DNA of 64,000 nucleotides from Palsa-504 sp963753195 (GTDB lineage Bacteria; Actinomycetota; Actinomycetes; Streptosporangiales; Streptosporangiaceae). The first letter of the stretch is position 1. Every line of letters starts with the position of its first letter. This document shows, piece after piece, positions 53,582 to 61,713 of the stretch. The translations under genes were made by a program, and so were the position numbers. The notes beneath the pieces are model-generated. The model ran no database searches, had not been told where the DNA came from, and saw only the letters and a program-made list of their open reading frames with translations. The stretch is from NCBI GenBank assembly GCA_963753195.1, contig CAVWBH010000009.1, positions 434,001 through 498,000 on the forward strand, in the 5' to 3' direction.

Positions 53582-54139
53582 CTACTCCTCCAGTGACTCC
53601 CGCAACTTCCGCAGCTCCTGTGCCAGCAGAGGTACTGACGTATGAGCGTTCAGGCCGCTGGGATTGGGCACCACCCATAGCCGGGCGGGCCCGAGCGGGT
53701 CCGGCTGCGGTCCGGTGCCTGCGCGGGGCCGGCCGAACGCGGTGCGGTAGGCGGTGACGCCGGCGATGGCAATGATGCGGGGCCGGTAGCGGTCGGCGAG
53801 GCCGGCCAGGTGCTCGCGGCCGGCCTGGAGCTCGGCGCTGGACAGCTCCGCGGCCTGCGCGGTGGCCCGCGCGACCAGGTTGGTGATGCCGAGCCCGTAG
53901 CCGGGCAGCAGATCCTGCTCGCGCGGGGCGAGACGGCGCACGGTGAACCCGGATAGCTGCAAGGCGGGCCAGAACCGGTTACCCGGCCGGGCGAAGTGCC
54001 AGCCAGTCGCGGCGGAGTACAGGCCGGGGTTGATGCCGCAGAACAGCACCCGGAACAGCGCTCCCGGCCCGGGCAGCACGTCGGGGAGGGTACGGTCCCG
54101 GGCCGCCTCCAGGTCCAGGCGGGAGGGAATGTCGGTCAT
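53582..54139 (-). CDS. mug: G/U mismatch-specific DNA glycosylase
   Basis: A 185-residue protein with the Mug motifs CGINPG (34-39, active-site Asn) and VVPNPSGLNAH near the C-terminus, plus FARPGNRFWPAL. It excises uracil or thymine opposite guanine, starting base-excision repair. The size is normal. It is alone on its strand between a relic and a hypothetical gene. Confidence 0.94.
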   Translation of the reverse strand: MTDIPSRLDLEAARDRTLPDVLPGPGALFRVLFCGINPGLYSAATGWHFARPGNRFWPALQLSGFTVRRLAPREQDLLPGYGLGITNLVARATAQAAELSSAELQAGREHLAGLADRYRPRIIAIAGVTAYRTAFGRPRAGTGPQPDPLGPARLWVVPNPSGLNAHTSVPLLAQELRKLRESLEE

Positions 54140-54220
54140 GGGTGCCTACTGTGCCCCATCCGCCGGGCTTGGGCGAGCCCCGGCCAGCAGGTGGTGGGCC
54201 CGGCGCGGGCACGCCGGGAG

Positions 54221-54577
54221 TCACACGCCGGTGGCGGCCTGGATCGCGGCGACCGTGTTCTCGGTATCGCGGACCGAGACGACCAGCCGGGCGAACTTGG
54301 ACTGGCCGTCCAGGTCAACCCGGACGGCTGGACCACGGCCGTGCAGGGCGGCGAAGTCCCGGCCGCCGGCATAGTGGCGGGCGCCCAGCGCGATGACCCC
54401 GGGGACGCCGGTGCCCGGCGAGCGGACGCCGCGCAGCGCGGACCAGGGCTCCGGGTCGGCCTGCGCGGCGCGGACCGCATGCAGCGGGACGCGGACGTTA
54501 CCGCGGAAAGCGCCCAGTTTCTCCAGCCAGGTCAACCCGACCACGAGATCGGGACCGTCGATTATCAGCTCGGCCAT
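54221..54577 (-). CDS. Conserved hypothetical protein
   Basis: A 118-residue soluble, beta-rich protein (VPLHAVRAAQADPEPWSALRG, PGVIALGARHYAGGRDFAALHG) resembling a PH-like fold. AAGGAG is six bases before the ATG. It starts 12 bases after the DUF3887 gene on the same strand, so they are an operon. Function unknown. Confidence 0.8.
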   Translation of the reverse strand: MAELIIDGPDLVVGLTWLEKLGAFRGNVRVPLHAVRAAQADPEPWSALRGVRSPGTGVPGVIALGARHYAGGRDFAALHGRGPAVRVDLDGQSKFARLVVSVRDTENTVAAIQAATGV

Positions 54578-54589
54578 CACCGGCTCCTT

Positions 54590-55393
54590 TCACACGAAGT
54601 ACAGCCCCGCGACCTGACCCGCTCGGTCATAGCTGACCCGGCCGGTCAGCTCGGCCGCCTCGAACTGCAGCGGGACGTTCACCACGGTGTAGTCGCCGGC
54701 CTGGTGGACGACCGGCTCGCCCATGCCCTGGTACTCGCCGGCCGTGCCGATGACCTGGGCCCATGCCGCAGCCAGGCCGCTGGCATCCAGCGCGTCGGCC
54801 ATCCGCTGGTTGAATCCGGCGCGGACCTGATCCCAGCGCCGTTCGGCGATGTCGGCCAGCAAGGCACCGGCGCGTCCGCCCGCACCGGGCAGGGTCTCCT
54901 CGGCCATCGGCACTCCTGTTCTCGGATCAAGCGGGCGGCCGAACCGCTGGAAGGCCGCCTGCCTGGTGGTGCCGAGCAGGTCGCCCAGCTCGGCCCAGGT
55001 ATGGCCGGCCTGCCGGGCCTGCTGCACGGCTTCACGCATCCCGTCCCCGACCACGCGGGCCAGGGAGCTGATGACCCCGACGGCCTCCAGGGGGCCCAGC
55101 TGGCCGGGTGCCGGTACATCGTCCAGGGCCACCCGGCCGGCGTTGATGACCCGGGTCAGCAGCGGCGGTAGGCCGACTGCGGCGGACCGGCTATCCGGCA
55201 CGATGTCAAGCTTGACTTCACGAGCCGAGTTTGTCAACTTTGACTTAACGTTAGCGAGGCCGGCCTGACGGATCCGGCGGGCTTTGCTGCGGCACGACGC
55301 GTCGCAGTAGACGCGTACTCTTCCTCGTCCTTCCTGCTCCGGCAGTTCACGACCGCAGGCGGTGCACCGGGCGGAGGTGCCGGTGTTGGCCAT
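54590..55393 (-). CDS. Zinc-finger / DUF3887 domain protein
   Basis: A 267-residue protein: an N-terminal zinc finger (CTACGRELPEQ, VYCDASCRSKARR), a middle helix-turn-helix-like segment (HTWAELGDLLGTTRQAAFQRFG, about 135-160), and a C-terminal DUF3887 domain (ADIAERRWDQVRAGFNQRM onward). It is probably a DNA-binding regulator with a sensory domain. GGGAG precedes the ATG. The PH-like gene follows in the same operon. Confidence 0.85.
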   Translation of the reverse strand: MANTGTSARCTACGRELPEQEGRGRVRVYCDASCRSKARRIRQAGLANVKSKLTNSAREVKLDIVPDSRSAAVGLPPLLTRVINAGRVALDDVPAPGQLGPLEAVGVISSLARVVGDGMREAVQQARQAGHTWAELGDLLGTTRQAAFQRFGRPLDPRTGVPMAEETLPGAGGRAGALLADIAERRWDQVRAGFNQRMADALDASGLAAAWAQVIGTAGEYQGMGEPVVHQAGDYTVVNVPLQFEAAELTGRVSYDRAGQVAGLYFV

Positions 55394-56634
55394 GGCTGGC
55401 TCCCTGATCGGCTGATGCTGTACGCACGTAATAGTAGCACGTATTTTAAAAACGTGCGGATTGCGGTCCCGGTGAAGCGGTCCGGGCGGTACGGGGCCAG
55501 CTCGGCGGCGGGCTCGGCGGCGGCCAGTTCGGTGGCGGGCTCGCCGGCGGCCAGCTCGGCGGCGATCAGGCGGGACAGGCGGGCGGCCAGGGTGACGCCG
55601 CTGTGGGTGACGGCGACGTAGAGCCACCCGGCGCCGGGCAGGCGGCCGACGATCGGCTGGCCGTCCACCGGCATGGGCCGGACGCAGACCTGATAGTCAG
55701 TGACGGCCGCCTGCTCGAGGCCGCGGACGGCGCCGCGGGCGCGGTGCAGGAGCTCGCCGGCCCAACGGAGGAGCTCGGCACCGGGCGTATGCAGGTCCAC
55801 CGTGGCGTCGGGGGCCTCCAGGTGCACCAGGCCGCCGGCGTGGGGACGCAGGGCCAGCTGCGGCGTGTGAATCACGTGCGCCGGGCCGTCCGGGGCGACC
55901 GGGCCGGCCCGGACAACCAGGCCAGGCGGGGTGGCACCGGGGGTATCCCAGGCGACCAGCGGAACCGGCAGCGCCGCGCCGGACAGGGCGGCCAGGGCCG
56001 CTACCTGCGTGGTCCAGCGCCCGGCGCAGCACACAATCTCGTCCGCGGCCAGGACCTGGCCGTCGGCGGTGCGCACCCGGCCAGGGCCCAGGCCGGTCAC
56101 GCGGCCCCGCTCACCGGTCAGGACGGTGGCGCCACACGCCCGCGCGCGGCCGATGAGGCGCTCGATGAGCGGCTCGGTCAGCAGGTAGGCCTCTTCCGGG
56201 AACCACGCCGCGGCCGCCTGCGGCCAGGAAAGCCGCAGCGCGGGCTCGATCGTGACGGCTTCGGCGGCGTCGATGAGGCGGGCCGGGTAGCCCCACTCGG
56301 TCAGGCGCTGTACCCGGGCGGCGAGCTCGGCGCGTCCGGCCTCGGAGGCCGCCAGCTCGACATGGCCGGCCGGACGGTACCAGGCCGCGCCGTCCAGCTC
56401 AGGCGCCAGCTCGGCCCAGGCCCGCATCCCGGCGTGGTTGAGGTCGTGGTAGGACCGGGGGGCCTTGTCGTTGGAGTTCAGCCAGGCGAAGCTCCATCGG
56501 CTGGTGGCGCGGCCCGGCCGGTCCCCCTCCAGCACGGTCACGTCCATTCCCGCGGCGGCCAGCCGCGCCGCCACGGACGCGCCGAGCACGCCCGCGCCGA
56601 TCACCGCGCAGCGACGGGGGGGCACAGGGGGCAC
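55234..56634 (-). CDS. FAD-dependent oxidoreductase (DAO family)
   Basis: A 466-residue frame. The FAD motif IGAGVLGASVA (12-22) opens it, and VRPMPVDGQPIVGRLPGAGWLYVAVTHSG is the C-terminal FAD-binding region. Sequence resembling the family ends near APYRPDRF (about 388), after a repeated ELAAAEPA stretch; the last 75 residues are Ser/Arg-rich run-on and overlap the DUF3887 gene start. Amine oxidation is likely, substrate unknown. The GTG lies five to six bases after TACAGT, suggesting a leaderless message. Confidence 0.85.
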   Translation of the reverse strand: MPPVPPRRCAVIGAGVLGASVAARLAAAGMDVTVLEGDRPGRATSRWSFAWLNSNDKAPRSYHDLNHAGMRAWAELAPELDGAAWYRPAGHVELAASEAGRAELAARVQRLTEWGYPARLIDAAEAVTIEPALRLSWPQAAAAWFPEEAYLLTEPLIERLIGRARACGATVLTGERGRVTGLGPGRVRTADGQVLAADEIVCCAGRWTTQVAALAALSGAALPVPLVAWDTPGATPPGLVVRAGPVAPDGPAHVIHTPQLALRPHAGGLVHLEAPDATVDLHTPGAELLRWAGELLHRARGAVRGLEQAAVTDYQVCVRPMPVDGQPIVGRLPGAGWLYVAVTHSGVTLAARLSRLIAAELAAGEPATELAAAEPAAELAPYRPDRFTGTAIRTFLKYVLLLRAYSISRSGSQPWPTPAPPPGAPPAVVNCRSRKDEEEYASTATRRAAAKPAGSVRPASLTLSQS

Positions 56635-57505
56635 GCCTGACTGTACCCGTTGCCTTCACCGGGCCGAGGCCGTGGCTACGCGGCACAACTAAGATCTGTG
56701 GCGTCACGTTCAGCGGCTGCCACAGGTCGGCAGGAAAAGCCGCCATTAGCTCGTCTGGCGAGAAGACCGGAGATCTCTCCCCGCCAGCTGCGGTGGCTTC
56801 GCGTACCGTCTCAGCCGGAGAATGGTCAGCGCGCCCAGTCGCCTCATAGTAGTCGGCGTACTTTAGATCCGATTCCACCTCGGACTTCACCAGGCGAGCC
56901 GGTATCCCGAGGGCCTCCGCAACAATGATCCCGTGCAAGGATGATCCCACTACCAACTCACTGGCAGCGATGCGCCGAAGGCAATGCGCCAGCCCTGACC
57001 TCGGGTTCAGTACCTTCGGAGAAAGGCGCCAGGTCGGATTCAGCCGCAGGTCATTAAAATTCGGGACCACTGTTACGGCATATTTCTTGGGGACCCGCAA
57101 TAGTTCGGGCATCACCAAAGGAAGCAGCAGGGCCGGGTCACCATACACCTCCGGCACATCTATGCCGCGATTCATGAGGAAGTTGCGCGTCCGCGGTCCT
57201 CGCACGGCTCGGACGTCCAGGATCTGAGCAGTGTGGCTTTCGACGGGAACTGCGCCATTTATCCCGGATCCCCAGATGACATCTCCGTCGTGAGCGAAAT
57301 GGAGGCATGACCCGACGCTGAGAAGCCGCGCAGATATTCTCGGCTGAGCGTCCAATCCCAGTCGCTTCAACATCCTGCGAACTATCACAGGTCCCAGTAG
57401 ATCGCCGAAGTTGTTGACCGGACGACGCCACGGAATATGCGATCCGAGCCGAGTCGGCAGAGCAGGGTAAGGCGGATTCCACGAGAACAACTCTATCTCC
57501 GGCAT
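56399..57505 (-). CDS. Polysaccharide pyruvyl transferase
   Basis: A 368-residue frame. NNFGDLLGPVIVRRML, GSGINGAVPVES, VRGPRTRNFL and LVVGSSLHGIIVAEALGIPARLV are the pyruvyl transferase family blocks. The family part ends near LWQPLNV (about 267); beyond, the frame runs on into the FAD gene. It transfers pyruvate ketals to cell-surface sugars. It starts 9 bases after the methyltransferase gene. GC is lower than in neighbours, suggesting transfer. Confidence 0.9.
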   Translation of the reverse strand: MPEIELFSWNPPYPALPTRLGSHIPWRRPVNNFGDLLGPVIVRRMLKRLGLDAQPRISARLLSVGSCLHFAHDGDVIWGSGINGAVPVESHTAQILDVRAVRGPRTRNFLMNRGIDVPEVYGDPALLLPLVMPELLRVPKKYAVTVVPNFNDLRLNPTWRLSPKVLNPRSGLAHCLRRIAASELVVGSSLHGIIVAEALGIPARLVKSEVESDLKYADYYEATGRADHSPAETVREATAAGGERSPVFSPDELMAAFPADLWQPLNVTPQILVVPRSHGLGPVKATGTVRRAPCAPPSLRGDRRGRARRVRGGAAGRRGNGRDRAGGGPAGPRHQPMELRLAELQRQGPPVLPRPQPRRDAGLGRAGA

Positions 57506-57514
57506 GATCGCCTC

Positions 57515-58096
57515 CTATTCCGAGGCCGTGAGCCAGTAGATTGTCTGCTGTTTCCAGGTCGCGGTATCATCTACTCTAAGGCCCTTTTGCCGGAGCATAA
57601 TTAGCATCTGTTCAGACGTGAAGTCATTCACCCAGGACTGCGTCCGCCTGTAATACCTGGTCTGCCCGTCTGCAGCCTCATATGACATCACAATCCGCGG
57701 TGCGACGACAGGCAGCCAGCTAATAAATCTAGCCGCATCGTATACATACTCGATCACGCCGCTGGCGATAACCCAGTCAGCGCGCAAGTCAGGTAGCGTG
57801 TCTCGATTCAGGTCACACACGATTGTGTCCGGAGACCGCGGAACCATATCCACCGGCACATATTCGCTGCCGCTCGGCAGCATGGCACGCGCAACCTGAG
57901 AACCCGCACCGACATCGATCACACGACTGCCTGCCGCAATATCTCGGACCATCAATTTCGTTCGCGTGTCCCATACGACGTCCAGCGACTGGTCGTCACG
58001 CCAATGCCCATTGCTCTGGCCCATCCACTTCAAGGTGGTGGTGGTCACGGCGCGGGCAAGGATACGTCGCTGGCGGATAGCTTCTACTATCATCAT
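57515..58096 (-). CDS. SAM-dependent methyltransferase
   Basis: A 193-residue class I methyltransferase. VIDVGAGSQVAR is motif I, YVPVDMVPRS and IVCDLNRDTLPD follow. GC and third-position bias are clearly lower than in most of the window, as in the pyruvyl transferase. It probably methylates a glycan or precursor made with its neighbour. Two adjacent ATGs open it without a clear ribosome site. Confidence 0.85.
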   Translation of the reverse strand: MMIVEAIRQRRILARAVTTTTLKWMGQSNGHWRDDQSLDVVWDTRTKLMVRDIAAGSRVIDVGAGSQVARAMLPSGSEYVPVDMVPRSPDTIVCDLNRDTLPDLRADWVIASGVIEYVYDAARFISWLPVVAPRIVMSYEAADGQTRYYRRTQSWVNDFTSEQMLIMLRQKGLRVDDTATWKQQTIYWLTASE

Positions 58097-58191
58097 GAGA
58101 CGTAGAGTATCGGTACCCGCCCCGGTTTTCAGTCAAACCGGTAAGCCAACCGTAATCAGCTGCCTGCCAAGTCCAGGGCCAATGCCATCGC

Positions 58192-58301
58192 TTTTAGGTG
58201 TTAAATGCCTGACGGGTTGTATAGGGTTGCTGTTGCCATTTTGCCCATTTAGGCGTTAAGCGCTTGACGGGTGCATAGGGCGGCTGTAGCCATCTTCTGG
58301 G
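58192..58301. repeat. 55-bp imperfect tandem duplication
   Basis: Two adjacent copies (58192-58246 and 58247-58301), about three quarters identical, with TTAGGTGTTAAATGCCTGAC matching the second. The second copy contains the stop of the MFS relic. Confidence 0.7.
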
Positions 58302-58440
58302 TGACCTGGTGCGGTGTGCCCGACCACAGGTCCGGCACGCCGGGCAGGAGCGCGCACGGGATCGTGACGAACACGAAGAAGCTCCGCGGGTCGGTCACGG
58401 CGAAGAGCGCCCCGGCGATCAGGACGCCGCCCCCGGGATG
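58249..58440 (-). pseudogene. C-terminal fragment of an MFS transporter
   Basis: On the minus strand, with no start codon, the frame reads GGGVLIAGALFAVTDP and FVFVTIPCALLPG, then a short unrelated tail to TAA at 58251-58249. It is very close to the last helices of the MFS transporter at 5490-6899 (GGVLIAGALFSATSP, VFITIPCAVLPG). Nothing else of the gene remains. Confidence 0.75.
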
Positions 58441-58577
58441 GCTGGCTTGGTCGGGCTGCGCCGCGGCGGATGACGCGTGCTGCGCCCGGGGCCACGTCCC
58501 GCTGGGGTCGGCGCGGCCTGGCGGCGATCGAGGGCTAGTACTCGAATGCGCGTTTGGTCTTACGGTAAAGTGTTCGG

Positions 58578-59207
58578 ATGACTAGCATAGTGCAGGAGTC
58601 ACTGCTGGACGTGGCCGGGGAGCCGGCGCTCGGAGCCCTGGCCGGCGCGGTGCGGCGGGTTCCGCTGGCCCGCGGGGCATGGGTCGACCTGCGGCCAGGC
58701 TGGCTGGAAGGCTCGGCAGCGGTGTTCGCCGCACTGGCCGAGACGGTGCCATGGCGGGCGGAGAGACGGCATATGTACGACCGGGTGGTGGACGTGCCCC
58801 GGCTGCTGTGCTTCTACGGCGAGGGCGAGCCGCTGCCCGATCCCATTCTGACCGCCGCGTTGGACGCGCTGAACGCCCACTATGTGGCGGAGCTGGGCGA
58901 GCCGTTCCGGACCGCGGGGCTGTGCCTGTACCGGGACGGGCGGGACAGCGTGGCCTGGCACGGCGACACGATCGGGCGGGGCGCGCGGGAGGACACCATG
59001 GTCGCGATCATGTCGCTCGGCGCGCCGCGGGCGCTCGCGCTGCGACCGCGCGGCGGCGGGCGGTCGCTGCGGTTCGAGATCGGGCACGGCGACCTGCTGG
59101 TCATGGGCGGCAGCTGCCAGCGCACCTGGGAGCACGCCGTGCCGAAGACAGCACACGCCGCCGGGCCGCGGATCAGCGTGCAGTTCCGGCCGAGGGGCGT
59201 GCGCTGA
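58578..59207 (+). CDS. alkB: AlkB-type 2-oxoglutarate/Fe(II) dioxygenase
   Basis: A 209-residue enzyme with the iron triad His128-x-Asp130 (AWHGDTIGR) and His186 (TWEHAVPK), and Arg198 (RISVQFRPR) for 2-oxoglutarate. It demethylates alkylated bases in DNA or RNA by oxidation. The size is normal. Upstream is a stretch with an MFS relic and no other gene, so it has its own promoter. Confidence 0.93.
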   Translation: MTSIVQESLLDVAGEPALGALAGAVRRVPLARGAWVDLRPGWLEGSAAVFAALAETVPWRAERRHMYDRVVDVPRLLCFYGEGEPLPDPILTAALDALNAHYVAELGEPFRTAGLCLYRDGRDSVAWHGDTIGRGAREDTMVAIMSLGAPRALALRPRGGGRSLRFEIGHGDLLVMGGSCQRTWEHAVPKTAHAAGPRISVQFRPRGVR

Positions 59208-59828
59208 GCTGCCGACCGTAGCCGGCCCGGGCGCGGCCAGCGGCCGCCGGCGCATAACGAGCAGATGCCGCCCGAACGCTGCCGTCGCGATGGCGAGAGC
59301 GAAAGGCGCGGTTCTTTCCACGGGCGTGCTTAATGGTTAATTTCTCAGGCGCATACGCGTATGCGCCTGGTACCAGCGAAACCATACATAAAATGCCGCA
59401 GATGACGAGGCGAGCCGGTTCACTCGCCATAGTTTTCAGTGTTTTGGCGCTGATTTACCGCAAATTATTTCCGGCCATAGCGAAGGCGCAGTAATCGCGG
59501 GAGCGGGACAAATTAGAAATCCCCTGGCCGACGTTGATGGCGGCGGCGCAAAGCCGGATGGAAAGGGCGAAATGCCAGGTCCGGCGGCCAGCGGAAGCCG
59601 CTGGTGAGTGCCGAGCATTTGTACCACTCCCCCCGTCAACTCGGGCTTGCGACCGATCGGAAAGCCGTCCCGGCGGAACGGCTGAGGCCATCCCTGAGGC
59701 GGTCGGCGAATCATTAGAGTATCTGACCAGTCACGTAAAGTAGTCTATGAAGCTAGGGCGGTTCGGCCCGGCGCGCGTGCACGACGCGACGGCTGACTCC
59801 TGCGTTAGCGACGAGGAAGGGGATCCGG
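59208..59828. other. Intergenic region
   Basis: About 620 bases with lower GC between alkB and the fused relic. Besides the palindrome at 59346-59369 only short frames without coding bias occur. No regulatory element is recognised. Confidence 0.45.
59346..59369. repeat. 24-bp perfect palindrome
   Basis: Arms CAGGCGCATACG and complement meet with no spacer. It lies in a non-coding region about 140 bases after alkB, and may be a regulator site, a terminator remnant or a structural element. Confidence 0.75.
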
Positions 59829-60413
59829 GTGCTTGTCAGGGATCTAATCCGCCCGCTGCCCGGTGCGCCGACGGGCCCGGCACTGCGCGCCGCGCTCGGC
59901 ACAGGCCCCGGTGACGGCCCGGTCCTGGCCACCGGGACGCAGCTGCGCAACGCCACGCTTCTCCCCGACATCCCGCACGAAGAGTTCCCCGCGCTGCTGG
60001 CCGCGGCTGACATCCTCTTGGTCCCGCTGCGCGACGTGCCGCCGGCGCATGACGGGTACTGGCGGCGGCGCGATCGCCCCCGCCACCGCCGGCGCTGGTC
60101 CCTGACCCACGACGGGCTGCGGATCGACGACCTGTTCACCGGGCAAGGCCGGCACGAGATCGTGATCCGCTGGCACCTCTCGGTCGGCGCCAGCGCACAG
60201 CTCACAGACGACGCCGCTGCGGTCACCAGCGCCGCGGGTACCTTCCTGATGACCGTCGAGGCCACCAGCCCGGTGGCGCTCGCCGTAGAGACCAGGCCGG
60301 TGGCCGTCGGGCTGGCCAGTACCGCCGACGCACCCGTGCTGACCTGCCGGATGAACGCTGACCTGCCGACCCGGGCCACGACCAGCTGGAGCCGCGCCCG
60401 CGCCCGCGTCCAC
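59829..60413 (+). pseudogene. Fused relic: glycosyltransferase tail plus heparinase II/III C-terminus
   Basis: Residues about 20-75 (LRNATLLPDIPHEEFPALLAAADILLVP) match the conserved C-terminal part of a GT4-type glycosyltransferase. From about 74 the frame switches to HDGYWRRRDRPRHRRRWSL and ETRPVAVGLASTADAPVLTC, a heparinase II/III C-terminal domain. Neither enzyme has its active site. The join suggests a deletion between two former exopolysaccharide genes. The frame then runs on through the GGGGGC array toward rmlA. Confidence 0.65.
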
Positions 60414-60482
60414 GGGGACGGGGACGGCGGCGGGGGCGGGGGCGGGGGCGGGGGCGGGGGCGGGGGCGGCGGCGGCGGCGGC
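60414..60482. repeat. GGGGGC simple-sequence array
   Basis: A 6-bp array (GGGGGC, turning to GGC) of about 69 bases. It is prone to slippage and may form G-quadruplexes. It lies between the relic and rmlA. Confidence 0.9.
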
Positions 60483-60645
60483 GCAGAGAAGATGGCAGAA
60501 CGGCAGTTATTGCGCGGCCCTGCCGATAAGCGATTATTAACCATATTTCTGAACCGCGCGGATAATCGTATCGAATGCCCCGCGGCAGCCTGCCGCCGTA
60601 AGCGTTACTGCCGTGCATTCAGGCCCGGTGCGCTATCTTCAAAGC

Positions 60646-61713
60646 ATGAAGGCACTTGTGCTGGCAGGAGGATCAGGCAGTCGGCTTCGCCCGATTACGC
60701 ATACCTTCGCCAAGCAATTGGTCCCGGTGGCCAATAAGCCCGTTCTGTTCTATGGCTTGGAGGCCATACGAGACGCCGGCATTACCGACGTCGGGATGGT
60801 TGTGGGTGACACCGCGGCGACCATCCAGGGGGCTGTCGGCGACGGCGGGGCGTTCGGGCTCAATGTCACCTATATCAGGCAGGAGGCCGCGCTCGGGCTG
60901 GCTCACGCGGTCCTTATCGCGCGCGACTTCCTGGGCGACGACGATTTTGTTATGTACCTGGGCGACAATTTCATTGTCGGCGGCATCACCGCCCTGGTCG
61001 ATGAGTTCAGGTCGCGCCGGCCCGACGCGCAGATCATGCTGACCACAGTGCCGGATCCGCGCCAGTTCGGTGTCGCCGAGCTTGACGAGACCGGCGAGGT
61101 GGTCAGCTTGGTGGAGAAGCCCCAGTGCCCGAGAAGCGATCTCGCGCTGGTCGGGGTCTACATCTTCACCCCCGCCGTGCACGAGGCCGTGAGCCAGCTC
61201 AGCCCGTCCGGCCGCGGGGAACTCGAGATCACCGAGGCCCTGCAGTGGCTGCTCGACACCGGCCACAAGGTGCAGTCCACGATCATCACGGGGTACTGGA
61301 AGGACACCGGCAACGTCGCCGACATGCTCGAGGTCAACCGCATGGTGCTGGAGAGCGCCGAGGCGCTCCAGCACGGCACGGTAGACGACGCGACCGAGCT
61401 CATCGGCCGCGTGGTGATCGAGCGCGGTGCCCGGATCAGCCGCTCGCGCATCGTAGGCCCTGCCGTCATTGGTGCGGGAACGCGGATGGACGGTTCCTAT
61501 GTCGGCCCGTTCACCTCCATCGCCGAAGGCTGCACCATCATCGACAGCGAGATCGAGTACTCCATTGTGCTGCGCGGCGCCTCCGTCAGCGGGGTCAGGC
61601 GGATCGAGGCATCGCTCATCGGCCACGACGTGGAGGTGACCCCCGCGCCGAACGTGCCCCGGGCGCACCGCCTGATACTCGGCGATCACAGCAAGGTGCA
61701 GATCAGCTCATGA
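60646..61713 (+). CDS. rfbA: Glucose-1-phosphate thymidylyltransferase, long form
   Basis: A 355-residue RmlA. KALVLAGGSGSRLRPITHTFAKQLVPVANKP is the nucleotide-binding signature (shown here only as landmark from residue 2), and the C-terminal hexapeptide helix (IVGPAVIGAGTRMDGSYVG) marks the long, StrD-like form. It makes dTDP-glucose from glucose-1-phosphate and dTTP. The ATG at 60646 lies six bases after TATCTT, suggesting a leaderless message. The rmlB start overlaps its stop in ATGA. Confidence 0.95.
   Translation: MKALVLAGGSGSRLRPITHTFAKQLVPVANKPVLFYGLEAIRDAGITDVGMVVGDTAATIQGAVGDGGAFGLNVTYIRQEAALGLAHAVLIARDFLGDDDFVMYLGDNFIVGGITALVDEFRSRRPDAQIMLTTVPDPRQFGVAELDETGEVVSLVEKPQCPRSDLALVGVYIFTPAVHEAVSQLSPSGRGELEITEALQWLLDTGHKVQSTIITGYWKDTGNVADMLEVNRMVLESAEALQHGTVDDATELIGRVVIERGARISRSRIVGPAVIGAGTRMDGSYVGPFTSIAEGCTIIDSEIEYSIVLRGASVSGVRRIEASLIGHDVEVTPAPNVPRAHRLILGDHSKVQISS

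Noticed and set aside
59436..59714. 92-codon minus-strand frame in the gap after alkB
   Set aside because: Codon use is not biased like real genes here, and no start signal or family is visible.
61125..61709. Extension of the rmlB frame upstream into rmlA
   Set aside because: The ATG at 61710 overlapping the rmlA stop gives a full-length RmlB; upstream codons are His/Arg-rich nonsense.
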